Below are positions 8,411 through 16,966 of a stretch of 32,013 nucleotides of DNA, piece after piece. Positions within the stretch are counted from its first letter, which is position 1, and each line of letters starts with the position of its first letter. Made by a program: the position numbers and the translations under genes. The notes under the pieces were generated by a model. That model saw nothing but the letters and a program-made list of their open reading frames with translations. It was not told the origin of the DNA and searched no databases. The stretch lies in NCBI RefSeq assembly GCF_012843875.1, contig NZ_JABAFY010000030.1, positions 1-32,013 on the forward strand. The letters are read 5' to 3'. This DNA is from Desulfovibrio piger. Its GTDB lineage: Bacteria; Desulfobacterota; Desulfovibrionia; Desulfovibrionales; Desulfovibrionaceae.

Positions 8411-9212
8411 TCACGCCACCGACATCCGCCGCACCATCACCGGCCTCGTTCTGGCCGCCATCGTCGTTCTTGCCCTCGTCCTGCGGGGCTGGGTGCTGCT
8501 TGCCCTCATCCTGCTGGTGGCGGCGCTGGGCCTGTGGGAGTTCTTCTCCCTGTTCTGGGGCAACAAGCGCATCCCCAGCCGCGTCTGCGCCATCGCCCTG
8601 GGCTGGGGCATGCTGACGCTGACCTGGGCCCACCGCACGCAGGACGCCCTGGTCTGCCTGGGCGCGGGCTTCGTGCTGGCTGCCATGAGCTTCCTGTTCC
8701 GCTGGAACGAGGTGGAAGAGGAAGGCGTGCCCGCCTTTGCCGCCAGCGGCATCTTCATGGCCGGTCTGGCCTACATCCCGCTGCTGTTGCTGCCCGCCAC
8801 CTATCTTTCCACCACCAAGCTCATCTTCGTGCTGGCGGCCGTGGCCGTCTCCGATACCTCCGCCTATTTCGTGGGCACCCGCTTCGGGCACCACAAGCTG
8901 TGGCCCCGCGTGAGCCCCAACAAGAGCTCCGAAGGCGCGGTGGGCAGTCTGGTGGGCTGCGTCATCTTCTGCACCATCTACGGCGCCTGCCTGGGCAGCG
9001 CCAGCTGGTGGGCCTTCGCCCTGCTGGGGATCGCCATCAATGCCTTTGCCCAGCTGGGCGACCTGTTCGAATCCGCCCTCAAGCGCGCGGTGCATGTGAA
9101 GGACTCCAGCAACCTGCTGCCCGGCCATGGCGGCATCCTGGACCGTGCGGACAGCATCCTGTTCGCCATGCCCATGTTCGCCGTCGTGGACCAGTGGTTC
9201 TTCTTCTTTTAG
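8400..9212 (+). CDS. cdsA: Phosphatidate cytidylyltransferase (CDP-diglyceride synthase)
   Basis: A 270-residue integral membrane enzyme that makes CDP-diacylglycerol from phosphatidate and CTP, the branch point to all bacterial phospholipids. About eight hydrophobic helices are visible. The C-terminal signature is complete: SALKRAVHVKDSSNLLPGHG followed by GILDRADS, with the metal- and substrate-binding Asp and Lys residues. AGGAG before the ATG at 8400 lies inside uppS, and the genes overlap by 11 bases. The protein ends in VVDQWFFFF. A strong terminator follows about 60 bp later. Confidence 0.96.
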   Translation: MAVDHATDIRRTITGLVLAAIVVLALVLRGWVLLALILLVAALGLWEFFSLFWGNKRIPSRVCAIALGWGMLTLTWAHRTQDALVCLGAGFVLAAMSFLFRWNEVEEEGVPAFAASGIFMAGLAYIPLLLLPATYLSTTKLIFVLAAVAVSDTSAYFVGTRFGHHKLWPRVSPNKSSEGAVGSLVGCVIFCTIYGACLGSASWWAFALLGIAINAFAQLGDLFESALKRAVHVKDSSNLLPGHGGILDRADSILFAMPMFAVVDQWFFFF

Positions 9213-9270
9213 CCGTCATGCCGCCGGCAGCTGATGGAAGCATCGGCTGCCCGTGCTGAGCCCGATTTTG

Positions 9271-9318
9271 CAAAGGGGCCGGTCTTCTTCTGGGGGACCG
9301 GCCCCTTTGGCGTTTTTT
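9271..9318 (+). terminator. Intrinsic terminator after cdsA
   Basis: A 14-bp perfect stem (CAAAGGGGCCGGTC with GACCGGCCCCTTTG), an 11-base loop, then GCG and six T. Confidence 0.92.
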
Positions 9319-9572
9319 GGGGGGACGCTGGCGGGGAATAGATCCGCTTGCGCTCTGTGGAATAGCCGTCGGATGACGGCCATTGCCCGGCATCCGGGCT
9401 GGGTCAAGCGCGGCGAGGCTGCAGGGTGGCGGGGTCTGCGCGTCCCCAGCCCTCCCTTCCCCCGCAAACACGCTTGCATCCCCCTCCTTCCTCCCTCCGG
9501 CCCGCTCTCGACGCGGCAAGGGATTTTTGGCATGCTGTGGACGATTTTGTCCCGGAGACAAAGGAGAAACAC

Positions 9573-10892
9573 ATGTCAGATCTGTGGCCCGGGCTGAACG
9601 GCCCTGCGATTCGGTATATTTCGGAAGCGCCTTCCGAGGCGTGGCGGCGCGGCGTGCGCCAGCTTGTCCTTTTGGGCTCCACCGGTTCCATCGGCGGCAA
9701 CACATTGGCGGCCATCCGTTCGCGGCGGCGTGAATGCGTGGTGCTGGGCCTTTCCTGCGCGCGCAACATCAAGACCCTGGCCGAGCAGGCCCAGGAGTTC
9801 CGGCCCCCGTATCTGGCCGTGCTGGACGAGGCTTCGGCAGCGGGCCTGCGCAAGCTGCTGCCCACGGGCTACACCCCCGAGATCCTGGTGGGCAGCGAAG
9901 GCTATGCCCGTCTGGCGGCCCTGCCCGAAGCGGACACCGTGCTTTCGGCGCAGGTGGGCGCGGCGGGCCTGGCCGGGACGCTGGCGGCCGCGCTGGCGGG
10001 CAAGGTCATCTGCCTGGCCAACAAGGAATCGCTGGTGCTGGCCGGTGACATGCTGCGTCAGGTCTGCGCCCGTACCCATGCCAGCATCCTGCCGGTGGAC
10101 TCCGAGCACAACGCCATCTTCCAGTGCCTGGCCGGACGCGGGCAGGAGGTGGACCGCCTGCTGCTGACGGCCTCCGGCGGCCCGTTCCGCGGCCGCAGCC
10201 GCGAGGAGCTGCGCAACGTGACCCGCGCGCAGGCCCTGGACCATCCCAACTGGAAGATGGGCGCCAAGATCAGCATCGACTCGGCTACCATGATGAACAA
10301 GGCGCTGGAAGTGGTGGAAGCCTTCCACCTGTACGGCGTGCCGCTGGAAAAGATCACGGTGCTGGTGCATCCGCAGTCGTTGGTGCATTCGCTGGTGCAG
10401 TTCACGGACGGCAGCCAGCTGGCGCAGCTGGGCACGCCGGACATGCGCATCCCCATCGCGGCCTGCCTGTTCTGGCCCCGCTGCGTGGATACGGGCGTGC
10501 CGCCGCTGGATCTGGTCAAGGCTGGCACCCTGCAGTTCTTCGCCCCTGACGACGAGGCCTTCCCGGCCCTGAAGCTGGCGCGTCGCGCTCTGCGGGAACG
10601 CGGCGGCATGTCGGTGGTGATGAACGCCGCCAACGAGGCCGCCGTGGAGCTGTTCCTGTCCGGCAAATGCGCCTTTGCCGACATCGCGGATCTGGTCTCG
10701 GCCGCCATGGATGCCCATGCCGCCGGCGAGCCGGGGCACGAACCGTTCTGCCCGCCGCTGTCCTGTAGCGGCGATGACAGTCTTGCCCTTGAACGGGAAG
10801 TGACTATCTTGACAGAGCGCATGTCGCGCCTTGACCTGAAAACACGCGAGCTGGTGAAACAGCTGGCCCGCGCCGGAGTTGACGAGTGCTGA
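9573..10892 (+). CDS. dxr: 1-deoxy-D-xylulose 5-phosphate reductoisomerase
   Basis: The second enzyme of the non-mevalonate isoprenoid pathway, converting DXP to MEP with NADPH. It has the nucleotide motif GSTGSIG (35-41), CLANKESLVLAG, the metal-binding VDSEHNAIFQ with D176 and E178, LLTASGGPFRGR, HPNWKMGAKISIDSATMMNK and VHPQSLVHSLVQF. At 439 residues it is longer than usual (about 385-400): roughly 27 extra residues precede the NADPH motif and the C-terminal domain is somewhat extended. The ATG at 9573 has AAGGAG six bases upstream. It overlaps rseP by seven bases and supplies precursor for the undecaprenyl made by uppS. Confidence 0.97.
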   Translation: MSDLWPGLNGPAIRYISEAPSEAWRRGVRQLVLLGSTGSIGGNTLAAIRSRRRECVVLGLSCARNIKTLAEQAQEFRPPYLAVLDEASAAGLRKLLPTGYTPEILVGSEGYARLAALPEADTVLSAQVGAAGLAGTLAAALAGKVICLANKESLVLAGDMLRQVCARTHASILPVDSEHNAIFQCLAGRGQEVDRLLLTASGGPFRGRSREELRNVTRAQALDHPNWKMGAKISIDSATMMNKALEVVEAFHLYGVPLEKITVLVHPQSLVHSLVQFTDGSQLAQLGTPDMRIPIAACLFWPRCVDTGVPPLDLVKAGTLQFFAPDDEAFPALKLARRALRERGGMSVVMNAANEAAVELFLSGKCAFADIADLVSAAMDAHAAGEPGHEPFCPPLSCSGDDSLALEREVTILTERMSRLDLKTRELVKQLARAGVDEC

Positions 10893-12013
10893 CGACCATC
10901 GTTGCCGCCATCATTGTCCTTGGCGGCCTGATCTTTTTCCATGAACTGGGACATTTCGCCGTGGCCCGCTGGCTGGGCATGGGCGTGTCCACCTTTTCCC
11001 TGGGCTTTGGCCCCAAACTGCTCAAATACCGTCACGGCAAGACGGAATACGCCCTGTCGCTGGTGCCTCTGGGCGGCTATGTGGCCCTGGTGGGCGAGAA
11101 CGACGAGAACGACATCCCCAGCGGTTTCACCCGGGAGGAATGCTTTTCCCTGCGGCCCGCGTGGCAGCGCTTCCTCGTGATCGCGGCCGGGCCCTTCGCC
11201 AACATCCTGCTGGCCTGCATCCTGTGCTGGGTGGTGGCCTGGGGCTGGGGCAATGCCGTCATGCTGCCGCAGGTGGGCGCCGTCATGCCCCAGAGCGCGG
11301 CGGCACAGGCCGGTCTGCAGAAGGGCGACCTGATCCTGAGCATCGACGGCCGTCCCCTCCATTCGTGGGACGAGATATCCCCGACCGTGGCCGAGGCCAA
11401 CGGCCGTCCCCTGACCCTGACCGTGGCCCGGCAGCCCGCCGAGGGCATGACCCAGGGCACGGAACTGGAACTGACCCTGACGCCGCAGTGGAGCACGCGC
11501 AAGACCATCTTTGGCGAGGATGAGAAAGCCTGGCTCATCGGCATCGGGCCGCTGGGCTCGGTGCGCGTGGAAGAACTGGGCTTTTCCGAGGCGTTGAAGA
11601 CGGGCCTTGTCCAGACCTGGCGTCTGGTGGACCTGACCTGGCAGAGCTTCGTCAAGCTGGCCCAGCGCGTGGTGCCCGCCGATCAGGTGGGCGGCCCCAT
11701 CATGATCGCCCAGATGGTGGGCCAGCAGGCGGAGCAGGGCCTTGGGGGCGTGCTCGGCCTGGCGGCGCTCATCAGCATCAACCTGGCCATCCTCAACCTG
11801 CTGCCCGTGCCCGTGCTGGACGGCGGCCAGATGCTCTTTTGCCTCATCGAGATGATCTTCCGCCGCCCCGTGCCGCAGAAGATCCAGGAATGGGGCATGC
11901 GCGTGGGCATGGCCCTGCTGCTGAGCCTGATGATCTTTGCCACCTTCAACGACGTGACACGCATCATCAATACGCCGGACGAGGCCCCGGCCGTGGAAAA
12001 GACGGCCCCCTAG
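10886..12013 (+). CDS. rseP: RIP metalloprotease RseP (site-2 protease)
   Basis: A membrane-embedded zinc protease of family M50 that cleaves transmembrane anti-sigma factors or signal-peptide remnants. The zinc motif HELGH is at 19-23 in the first helix, a single PDZ domain lies about 120-210 (QVGAVMPQSAAAQAGLQKGD), and the third zinc ligand is in NLLPVPVLDGGQM with D312. At 375 residues it has one PDZ domain rather than the two of E. coli RseP. It starts with GTG at 10886, with GGAG eight bases upstream and overlapping the dxr stop, so translation is likely coupled. Its target is not visible here. Confidence 0.95.
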   Translation: MLTTIVAAIIVLGGLIFFHELGHFAVARWLGMGVSTFSLGFGPKLLKYRHGKTEYALSLVPLGGYVALVGENDENDIPSGFTREECFSLRPAWQRFLVIAAGPFANILLACILCWVVAWGWGNAVMLPQVGAVMPQSAAAQAGLQKGDLILSIDGRPLHSWDEISPTVAEANGRPLTLTVARQPAEGMTQGTELELTLTPQWSTRKTIFGEDEKAWLIGIGPLGSVRVEELGFSEALKTGLVQTWRLVDLTWQSFVKLAQRVVPADQVGGPIMIAQMVGQQAEQGLGGVLGLAALISINLAILNLLPVPVLDGGQMLFCLIEMIFRRPVPQKIQEWGMRVGMALLLSLMIFATFNDVTRIINTPDEAPAVEKTAP

Positions 12014-12034
12014 CGTCCGGCGGGAGAAATCGAT

Positions 12035-12847
12035 ATGGCGACACACGCTGTCCCGGGAACGGGACTGGAGCTGATACTCAACGCCGCTGAAGGCGTGCTG
12101 CAGATCGTGGTCACGGAGGATGAGGCCATCCTTTGTGCGCAGGAATGGTACCGCAGCGAGCGGGCCACGGAGATCCTGGCCCCGGCGCTGGCCGAGCTGG
12201 CCACGTCGTTGGGCATCCGGTGGAGCGATCTGCGCCGCATCGCCTGCGTGCGCGGGCCGGGCTCCTTTACGGGCATCCGCCTGACCCTGGCCACGGCCGC
12301 CGCCCTGCGCCGTTGCGGCCGGGCGCAGCTGGCCGGGCTGGACTACATGCAGGCCCTGGCCACCACGGCCGTCATGCGGCGCGGCATGCTCTACGGCGGC
12401 CACGTCTGGGTCCTGACCCATGCCCGTCGCAACCTTGTCCACTGCCAGCCCTTCATCAGCTACGGGCCCGAGATCCCGGCCCAGCCCCTGCAGGGCGTGA
12501 CCCTGTGCACGCCGGCCGAGGCCGTGGCGGCCATCACGGCCGATACGGCGGACGCCACGCTGGTCTGCGGTACGGGCCTGCGGCGCAATGTGGACGCCTG
12601 CGCACCGCTGGAAAACCTGCCTGCCGTGACCTGCCTGCCCGCCTGCATCCATGCCTCCACCGAGGCCCTGTGTTTGCTGGCAAGGCATGGTGACTATGCT
12701 CCTGAGGACATCGAGCCGCTGTATGTGCGCCCCTGCGATGCCGTGGACAACCTGCCCGATCTGGCCCGTCGCCAGGGCCGGGACAGCGATGCCGCCACCG
12801 CCGAACTGGAGCGCCTACTGCATCTGGCCCCGGGCAGCGAGATCTGA
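12035..12847 (+). CDS. tsaB: tRNA threonylcarbamoyladenosine biosynthesis protein TsaB
   Basis: A 270-residue protein of the ASKHA fold. The key segment ACVRGPGSFTGIRLTLATAA and the C-terminal PLYVRPCDAV are characteristic of TsaB, the partner that dimerises with TsaD in the complex adding threonylcarbamoyl to A37 of tRNAs. TsaD, TsaE and TsaC are not in the window. The middle region is less conserved than in enterobacteria. GGGAG precedes the ATG, and the gene starts 21 bp after rseP, so it is probably the last gene of the dxr-rseP-tsaB unit. Confidence 0.9.
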   Translation: MATHAVPGTGLELILNAAEGVLQIVVTEDEAILCAQEWYRSERATEILAPALAELATSLGIRWSDLRRIACVRGPGSFTGIRLTLATAAALRRCGRAQLAGLDYMQALATTAVMRRGMLYGGHVWVLTHARRNLVHCQPFISYGPEIPAQPLQGVTLCTPAEAVAAITADTADATLVCGTGLRRNVDACAPLENLPAVTCLPACIHASTEALCLLARHGDYAPEDIEPLYVRPCDAVDNLPDLARRQGRDSDAATAELERLLHLAPGSEI

Positions 12848-12861
12848 TGTTGTGATGTGAT

Positions 12862-12916
12862 GGGACGTGTCCTGGGGAAGGGAGACCTTTTCCCAAAGAC
12901 ACGCCCCTCGTGTTTT
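12862..12916 (+). terminator. Probable terminator after tsaB
   Basis: Nested inverted repeats: CGTGTC/GACACG as the outer stem and GGGAA/TTCCC inside, followed by a TTTT at 12913. The inner strand, GGGGAAGGGAGACCTTTT, resembles part of the repeated 3' hairpin elements elsewhere in the window, so this may be a decayed relative. Confidence 0.5.
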
Positions 12917-12980
12917 CTTGTGGGCGTGCCTGCGCCCCGGAGCCCTTCACGGCGACGTCCTTTTCCAAGGAGGAACGCGC

Positions 12981-13487
12981 ATGTCTGACGAACATATCCT
13001 TGAGGGCAGCGATGCCGCCGAACGGCCCCTGCTCAGTTATCGCCAGTCCTGGCTGGCCTGGGCCGGACCGGTGCTGATGCTGCTGGTCTGCGTGGCCCTG
13101 TGCGTGGCCGGGCAGCGCTACATGCCGGAATTTTTCTGGATCTTCGCGGGCGTGGGCGCCCTGCTGGTGCTGTGTATGGTCTACAGGGTCCTGCTGGTGC
13201 GCAGCGTGCACCTGTATGCCGACAGCAAGGGCGTCTGGCTGTACCGGGGCATCCTGCCCTGGAACCGGGGCGCCGTGGGCGTCAAATGGCGGGACATGGA
13301 AGATGCGGCCTTCACCTCGGGTTTCAGCAGCTGGCTGTTCAACAGCTACACCGTGCGGGTGGGCAACCGTTTTTCGCAGCAAAGCGAGATACTCGTACAC
13401 AATATCGCCAACGGACGCGAAGCCGTGAACCAGCTCAACGAGCTGCAGGGACGTTTTTGCGGTCGTGCCGCCCGGCATGACGACTGA
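12981..13487 (+). CDS. Small membrane protein with a PH-like C-terminal domain, function unknown
   Basis: A 168-residue protein. A hydrophilic N-terminus (1-24) is followed by two close membrane helices (about 28-45 and 50-70), then a soluble domain of about 95 residues with alternating beta-strand character (VHLYADSKGVWLYRGILPW, then KWRDMEDAAF). This two-helix plus beta layout resembles small bacterial PH-domain (YdbT/YdbS-type) membrane proteins, but the match is by pattern only. The start is well supported by AAGGAGG. Repeat copy A follows the stop. Third-position GC bias matches the neighbours, so it is a real gene. Confidence 0.75.
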   Translation: MSDEHILEGSDAAERPLLSYRQSWLAWAGPVLMLLVCVALCVAGQRYMPEFFWIFAGVGALLVLCMVYRVLLVRSVHLYADSKGVWLYRGILPWNRGAVGVKWRDMEDAAFTSGFSSWLFNSYTVRVGNRFSQQSEILVHNIANGREAVNQLNELQGRFCGRAARHDD

Positions 13488-13517
13488 TCCTCCCCGTCTG
13501 AACCGGGGAAAGAGATA

Positions 13518-13594
13518 CGAGAGGGGGAGGGGCGTTTTTTGGTAAAAACTGCCCCTCCCCCTCTCGCGCTCTTCCCCACCCCGAAAAAACTTTT
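13518..13594 (+). repeat. 3' hairpin element, copy A
   Basis: Sense relative to the upstream plus-strand gene. The outer stem is 16 bp (CGAGAGGGGGAGGGGC, 13518-13533, with 13551-13566). The inner stem is GTTTTT/AAAAAC with loop TGGT. A single bulged T is at 13550. A pyrimidine-rich tail ends in AAAAAACTTTT. Same architecture as copies B, C and D. Confidence 0.85.
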
Positions 13595-13711
13595 CTTCTG
13601 GTCTGTATGGCGGGTCTCCGTCGCTGTATGGCGGACATGGTGCCGCAAGGCTGAATCGGCCCGGCGCAAGGCTCACGCTTCGTCCATATATTCTATTCCT
13701 CTGGATGGCAT

Positions 13712-13746
13712 AAAAACGCCCCGTATCGTCTTGATACGGGGCGTTT
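13712..13746 (-). terminator. Terminator hairpin, mainly minus strand
   Basis: A 14-bp perfect stem (AAACGCCCCGTATC with GATACGGGGCGTTT) and a five-base loop. Read on the minus strand it ends in five T, on the plus strand in TTTCT. It lies in the 420-bp convergent intergenic region between copies A and B, which otherwise holds no gene. Confidence 0.8.
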
Positions 13747-13814
13747 CTGTGCTGCCGGGGACACAGACGCCCGGCACGGTTTCGGCGTCTCTGATGACCG
13801 TCAGGGGCCATAAT

Positions 13815-13895
13815 AAAAGTTTTAGGGAAGGAGAGGGGGAGCATGAGGGGGAGAGGGAGGACCCTTTTCCAAAAGGGTCTCCCTCTCCCCCTCAT
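13815..13895 (-). repeat. 3' hairpin element, copy B
   Basis: Sense relative to the minus-strand Sel1 gene, starting 15 bases after its stop. The outer stem is 17 bp (13843-13859 with 13879-13895), the inner stem ACCCTTTT/AAAAGGGT, with a single bulge at 13860. The tail reads AAAACTTTT on the sense strand (13823-13815). Confidence 0.88.
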
Positions 13896-13910
13896 AAAAA
13901 ATCTCCGTCG

Positions 13911-14978
13911 TTACTTGCGATTCTGGGCGCGCAGATAGGCCTTGGCGTCAGGGTCGCCGTTCTTGGCGGCCAGACGGTACCAGCGGGTGGCTTCGGAAAG
14001 GTTGCGCTGCACGCCGGTGCCCTGGTCGTACATAAGGCCCAGACTGTACTGGGCGGCGGGCTCGTTCTGGTCAGCGGCCTTGCGGTACCATTCCACGGCC
14101 TTGGCGTAGTCCTGCGGCACGCCGCGGCCCTGTTCGTACATGAAGCCCAGATTGTACTGGGCCTCGGCATAGCCGCGCTCGGCGGCACGGGTGTACCATT
14201 CCACGGCCTTGAGGTTGTCCTGGGCAAAGCCGCGGCCTTCGGCGTACATGTAGGCCAGATTGTTCTGGGCCTTGAGGTGGTCCTGTTCGGCGGCGCGCTG
14301 GAACCAGTGGGCCGCCTTGGTGTCGTCCTGGTTGCTGGCCTTGGCGTTGAGGTACATCCAGCCCAGGGAGTACTGGGCATCGGCCAGGCCCTGGTTGGCG
14401 GCACGGCCGTACCAGTCGATGGCCTCGTTCTCGCTTTTGCGCACACCGCGGCCGTGGGCGTAGAGGTAGCCCAGATTATACTGGGCCATGGCCAGGCCCT
14501 GCTCGGCGGCCTTGCGGAACCAGCGTCCGGCCTCGCCGTAGTTGCGCCGCACGCCGTCGCCCGTGGCCAGCGCGGTGGCCAGCGCGTTCTGGGCGTTGGC
14601 CAGGCCCTTGTCGGCGGCCTGACGGAACAGGGGCACGGCACGCTGGGGGCTCTTTTTGACGCCGCGCCCGTCCTGGGTCAGGCGGCCGAGGATGTACAGG
14701 GCCTCGGCATTGCCGTTTTTGGTGAGCGGCGTGAGCAGGGTGACGGCTTTTTTGTAATCCTTGCTGTCCAGGGCGCTCTGGACTTCGCCCAGCACGGCTT
14801 CCGCGGCGCGCTCTTCGGGACTGGGGACGCTTTCTGCGGCCTGAGCGGCGTCAGGGGCGGGAGCCGCGGTATCGGCCGCCGGGATGGACGCGGGCAGCAG
14901 CAGGGTCAGGGCCAGGACGGCGGGCAGGGCGAACAACGGCAGGCGGCACAGGGCGCTGCCGGTGGACATACGGGACAT
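13911..14978 (-). CDS. Secreted Sel1-like repeat (SLR/TPR) protein
   Basis: A 355-residue exported protein. Residues 1-35 are a signal peptide with a hydrophobic core (LFALPAVLALTLLLPA) and a likely cleavage site after the Ala-rich end. A low-complexity Ala/Pro linker follows. From about residue 92 to 345 there are seven consecutive 36-residue Sel1 repeats with the pattern AxYNLGxMYxxGxGVxxDxxKAxxWYxxAAxxG. Such alpha-solenoids mediate protein-protein contacts and have no catalytic role of their own. AAGGAGA supports the start. It lies 11 bp after the transferase gene and is probably co-transcribed with it. Confidence 0.92.
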   Translation of the reverse strand: MSRMSTGSALCRLPLFALPAVLALTLLLPASIPAADTAAPAPDAAQAAESVPSPEERAAEAVLGEVQSALDSKDYKKAVTLLTPLTKNGNAEALYILGRLTQDGRGVKKSPQRAVPLFRQAADKGLANAQNALATALATGDGVRRNYGEAGRWFRKAAEQGLAMAQYNLGYLYAHGRGVRKSENEAIDWYGRAANQGLADAQYSLGWMYLNAKASNQDDTKAAHWFQRAAEQDHLKAQNNLAYMYAEGRGFAQDNLKAVEWYTRAAERGYAEAQYNLGFMYEQGRGVPQDYAKAVEWYRKAADQNEPAAQYSLGLMYDQGTGVQRNLSEATRWYRLAAKNGDPDAKAYLRAQNRK

Positions 14979-14989
14979 GGGAGGTCTCC

Positions 14990-16777
14990 TTACAGGCGTT
15001 GCAGCAATGAAACGATATGGGCATCCGGGCCCTTGGGATCGACGAAGGCGTGCTCGCGGCAGAAGGCCCGGCGGGCGGACTGGACGCGCTCATCCAGCCA
15101 CCAGCGGGCGGGGTTGTCCCAGACTTCCCGGACCTTGGCGGCGGCCGCCTCGGCGGAAGGCTGCCAGATGCCGGCCTCGGCCAGCAGATCCAGCCGGGCC
15201 AGGGCTTCGTCGGTCATGGGCCAGATGGATCTGTCCCAGTAGGCGATGGTGGGCACATTGGCCGCCAGGGCCTGGAGCAGGGTGGTGCCGTGATGGTCCA
15301 GCACCATGAGGGCGCAGGTGAGCATCCGGGCTTCCAGCGGGCCGCTGCACAGACGCACATGGGGGAAGCGCGGCAACAGCCAGGGCGCATCGTCCAGCGC
15401 GCCCGGCGCGTCGAAATGGGGGCGGTAGAGGATCTTGTCGTGCAGGCGGCGGGGCAGGTCCTCAAGGAACCACTGCTTGTCTTCCCGGTACTGGAGCCAT
15501 TGCAGGGGCGTGGGGCGCGAGTCGAGACGATGCCCGTACAGGGGCATCTCCGCGCCTACGAAGAGCAGGGTATCGTCGCCGCCGCGCCACTGGTCGGCCA
15601 TGTTGGCCAGCAGGGGATAGGGCAGCGGCAAGAACTGGCCGCCCTTGCCCGCACCCGTGGCCTCGTAATGGCTCCAGCCCCAGGTGCCGAACGCGTGCTG
15701 ACTGAACTCCACCAGCGGGGTCTCGCACAGGCAGCGCACCTGGCCCACGTTGCCCCCGTGCTGGACGAACATGACACGGTGGCCGCGGGCACGCCAGAGG
15801 GCCAGCTTCTGGCGGTAATGGGTATCCTCATGCGCACGGACCGAGGCCACGCGCACGCGCGGGACACGCGCCGGGGCGACGTGGTCGGGATGATCCAGCT
15901 CGGCAAGGGTCTGGGGCAGGGCGCCGATGAAAATGGGCAGGGGATCGAGCGGCAGGTCGTGCTTCACACCGGTGGCCGCGCTGCCGAAATGGGCGGCCAG
16001 AGGGCGGCTGGCATCGGGCTGGCGGCTGGGATGGAGCAGGGCCAGCGAATAGCGCAGGGCCTGATGCAGCCGCATGCCGCGCAGGGGCGGGCAGGGCAGG
16101 CGCAGCACGCAGGAGCGCGCCCAGGCCCGCAGGCGCTGTTTCAGGCTGCCGCTGTCTTCCGGCGGGATGAGCTGGCCATAGGAGGCGCACACGGGCAGGG
16201 CGTAGGAGCGGGTCCAGCGTTCGGGCCAGACGGCCTCCAGCAGGCGGGACATGAGCCAGGTGTTCCAGTCCGCGCCCAGGGCGCCGCTCATGACGAAATC
16301 GTGTTCCGTGGCGAAGGAAAAGGCGCAGTCCTCGGGCAGCAGCTCCACATGCAGGGGCAGGTGGCCCCAGTCCTCCACCATGGCGCGCACGCGCAGCCAG
16401 CGTTCCACCAGCTGGCGCGCCACCGTGCAGGCCCAGGGCGTCAGCAGGGTCTCCCAGTAGACGCCGGGCAGGTCGATCTCGTCCGGGCCCAGCAGGGTCC
16501 TGACGGGATTGTTTTCCTCGGCGCGACGGCGTTGCAGGTCCAACAGGTGCCGCCCCAGGGCGGGGATGCTGTCCACGGTCAGGGACTGGGCCATGAGCAC
16601 GGCCCTGTCCAGGGTGGCGGGATCGCGCAGGGGCTCCCGGCCGAAGACGAAGCTGTCTTCCCAGCCGGGAAAGAAATCTTCTTCCGTATCGAAACACCAG
16701 GGCCCGGCTGCCCAATGGGTATCGGGATCGGCCCCACGGGGCATGAGCCCCAGGACAAGGTGGCGCGTCTGAGCCAT
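14990..16777 (-). CDS. Putative transferase of the LIC12162 family (surface carbohydrate)
   Basis: A 595-residue soluble protein that I recognise as resembling the LIC12162 transferase family, large proteins with a glycosyltransferase-B-like C-terminal half linked to surface polysaccharides. Supporting segments are VMFVQHGGNVGQVRCL and LDHHGTTLLQALAANVPTIA followed by YWD, typical of acceptor- and nucleotide-sugar-binding loops. The N-terminal half is rich in Trp and Arg. I chose the ATG at 16777 because the preceding residues of the longer frame are non-conserved and AAGG lies just upstream. Substrate unknown; no other polysaccharide genes are nearby. Moderately sure of the family. Confidence 0.65.
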   Translation of the reverse strand: MAQTRHLVLGLMPRGADPDTHWAAGPWCFDTEEDFFPGWEDSFVFGREPLRDPATLDRAVLMAQSLTVDSIPALGRHLLDLQRRRAEENNPVRTLLGPDEIDLPGVYWETLLTPWACTVARQLVERWLRVRAMVEDWGHLPLHVELLPEDCAFSFATEHDFVMSGALGADWNTWLMSRLLEAVWPERWTRSYALPVCASYGQLIPPEDSGSLKQRLRAWARSCVLRLPCPPLRGMRLHQALRYSLALLHPSRQPDASRPLAAHFGSAATGVKHDLPLDPLPIFIGALPQTLAELDHPDHVAPARVPRVRVASVRAHEDTHYRQKLALWRARGHRVMFVQHGGNVGQVRCLCETPLVEFSQHAFGTWGWSHYEATGAGKGGQFLPLPYPLLANMADQWRGGDDTLLFVGAEMPLYGHRLDSRPTPLQWLQYREDKQWFLEDLPRRLHDKILYRPHFDAPGALDDAPWLLPRFPHVRLCSGPLEARMLTCALMVLDHHGTTLLQALAANVPTIAYWDRSIWPMTDEALARLDLLAEAGIWQPSAEAAAAKVREVWDNPARWWLDERVQSARRAFCREHAFVDPKGPDAHIVSLLQRL

Positions 16778-16966
16778 GAGAGCAAACCTTGGTGGAAGTG
16801 GGCAGCGGGGGAACCCCGTGCGGGAGTGGAGACAGTGCGACATGCGTCGCGTAACGGCCAAGATAGCCGGTTTGCAGGGAAAAGGAAAGACTGCCCCGTC
16901 CCGCTTTTGCCATTTGCAGGGCAACCTGTTATGAGAGCGCAGGAGGACGGCAGCGCCGGGAAAAGC

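Noticed and set aside
13518..13895. CRISPR-like repeat arrangement suspected from similar purine-rich blocks
   Set aside because: The blocks are arms of hairpins in opposite orientations at gene ends, with no regular spacers and no cas genes.
15017..16930. Long open plus-strand frame running into the EamA permease
   Set aside because: It is the shadow of the minus-strand transferase gene; only the part from about 16931 or 16967 on resembles a protein family.
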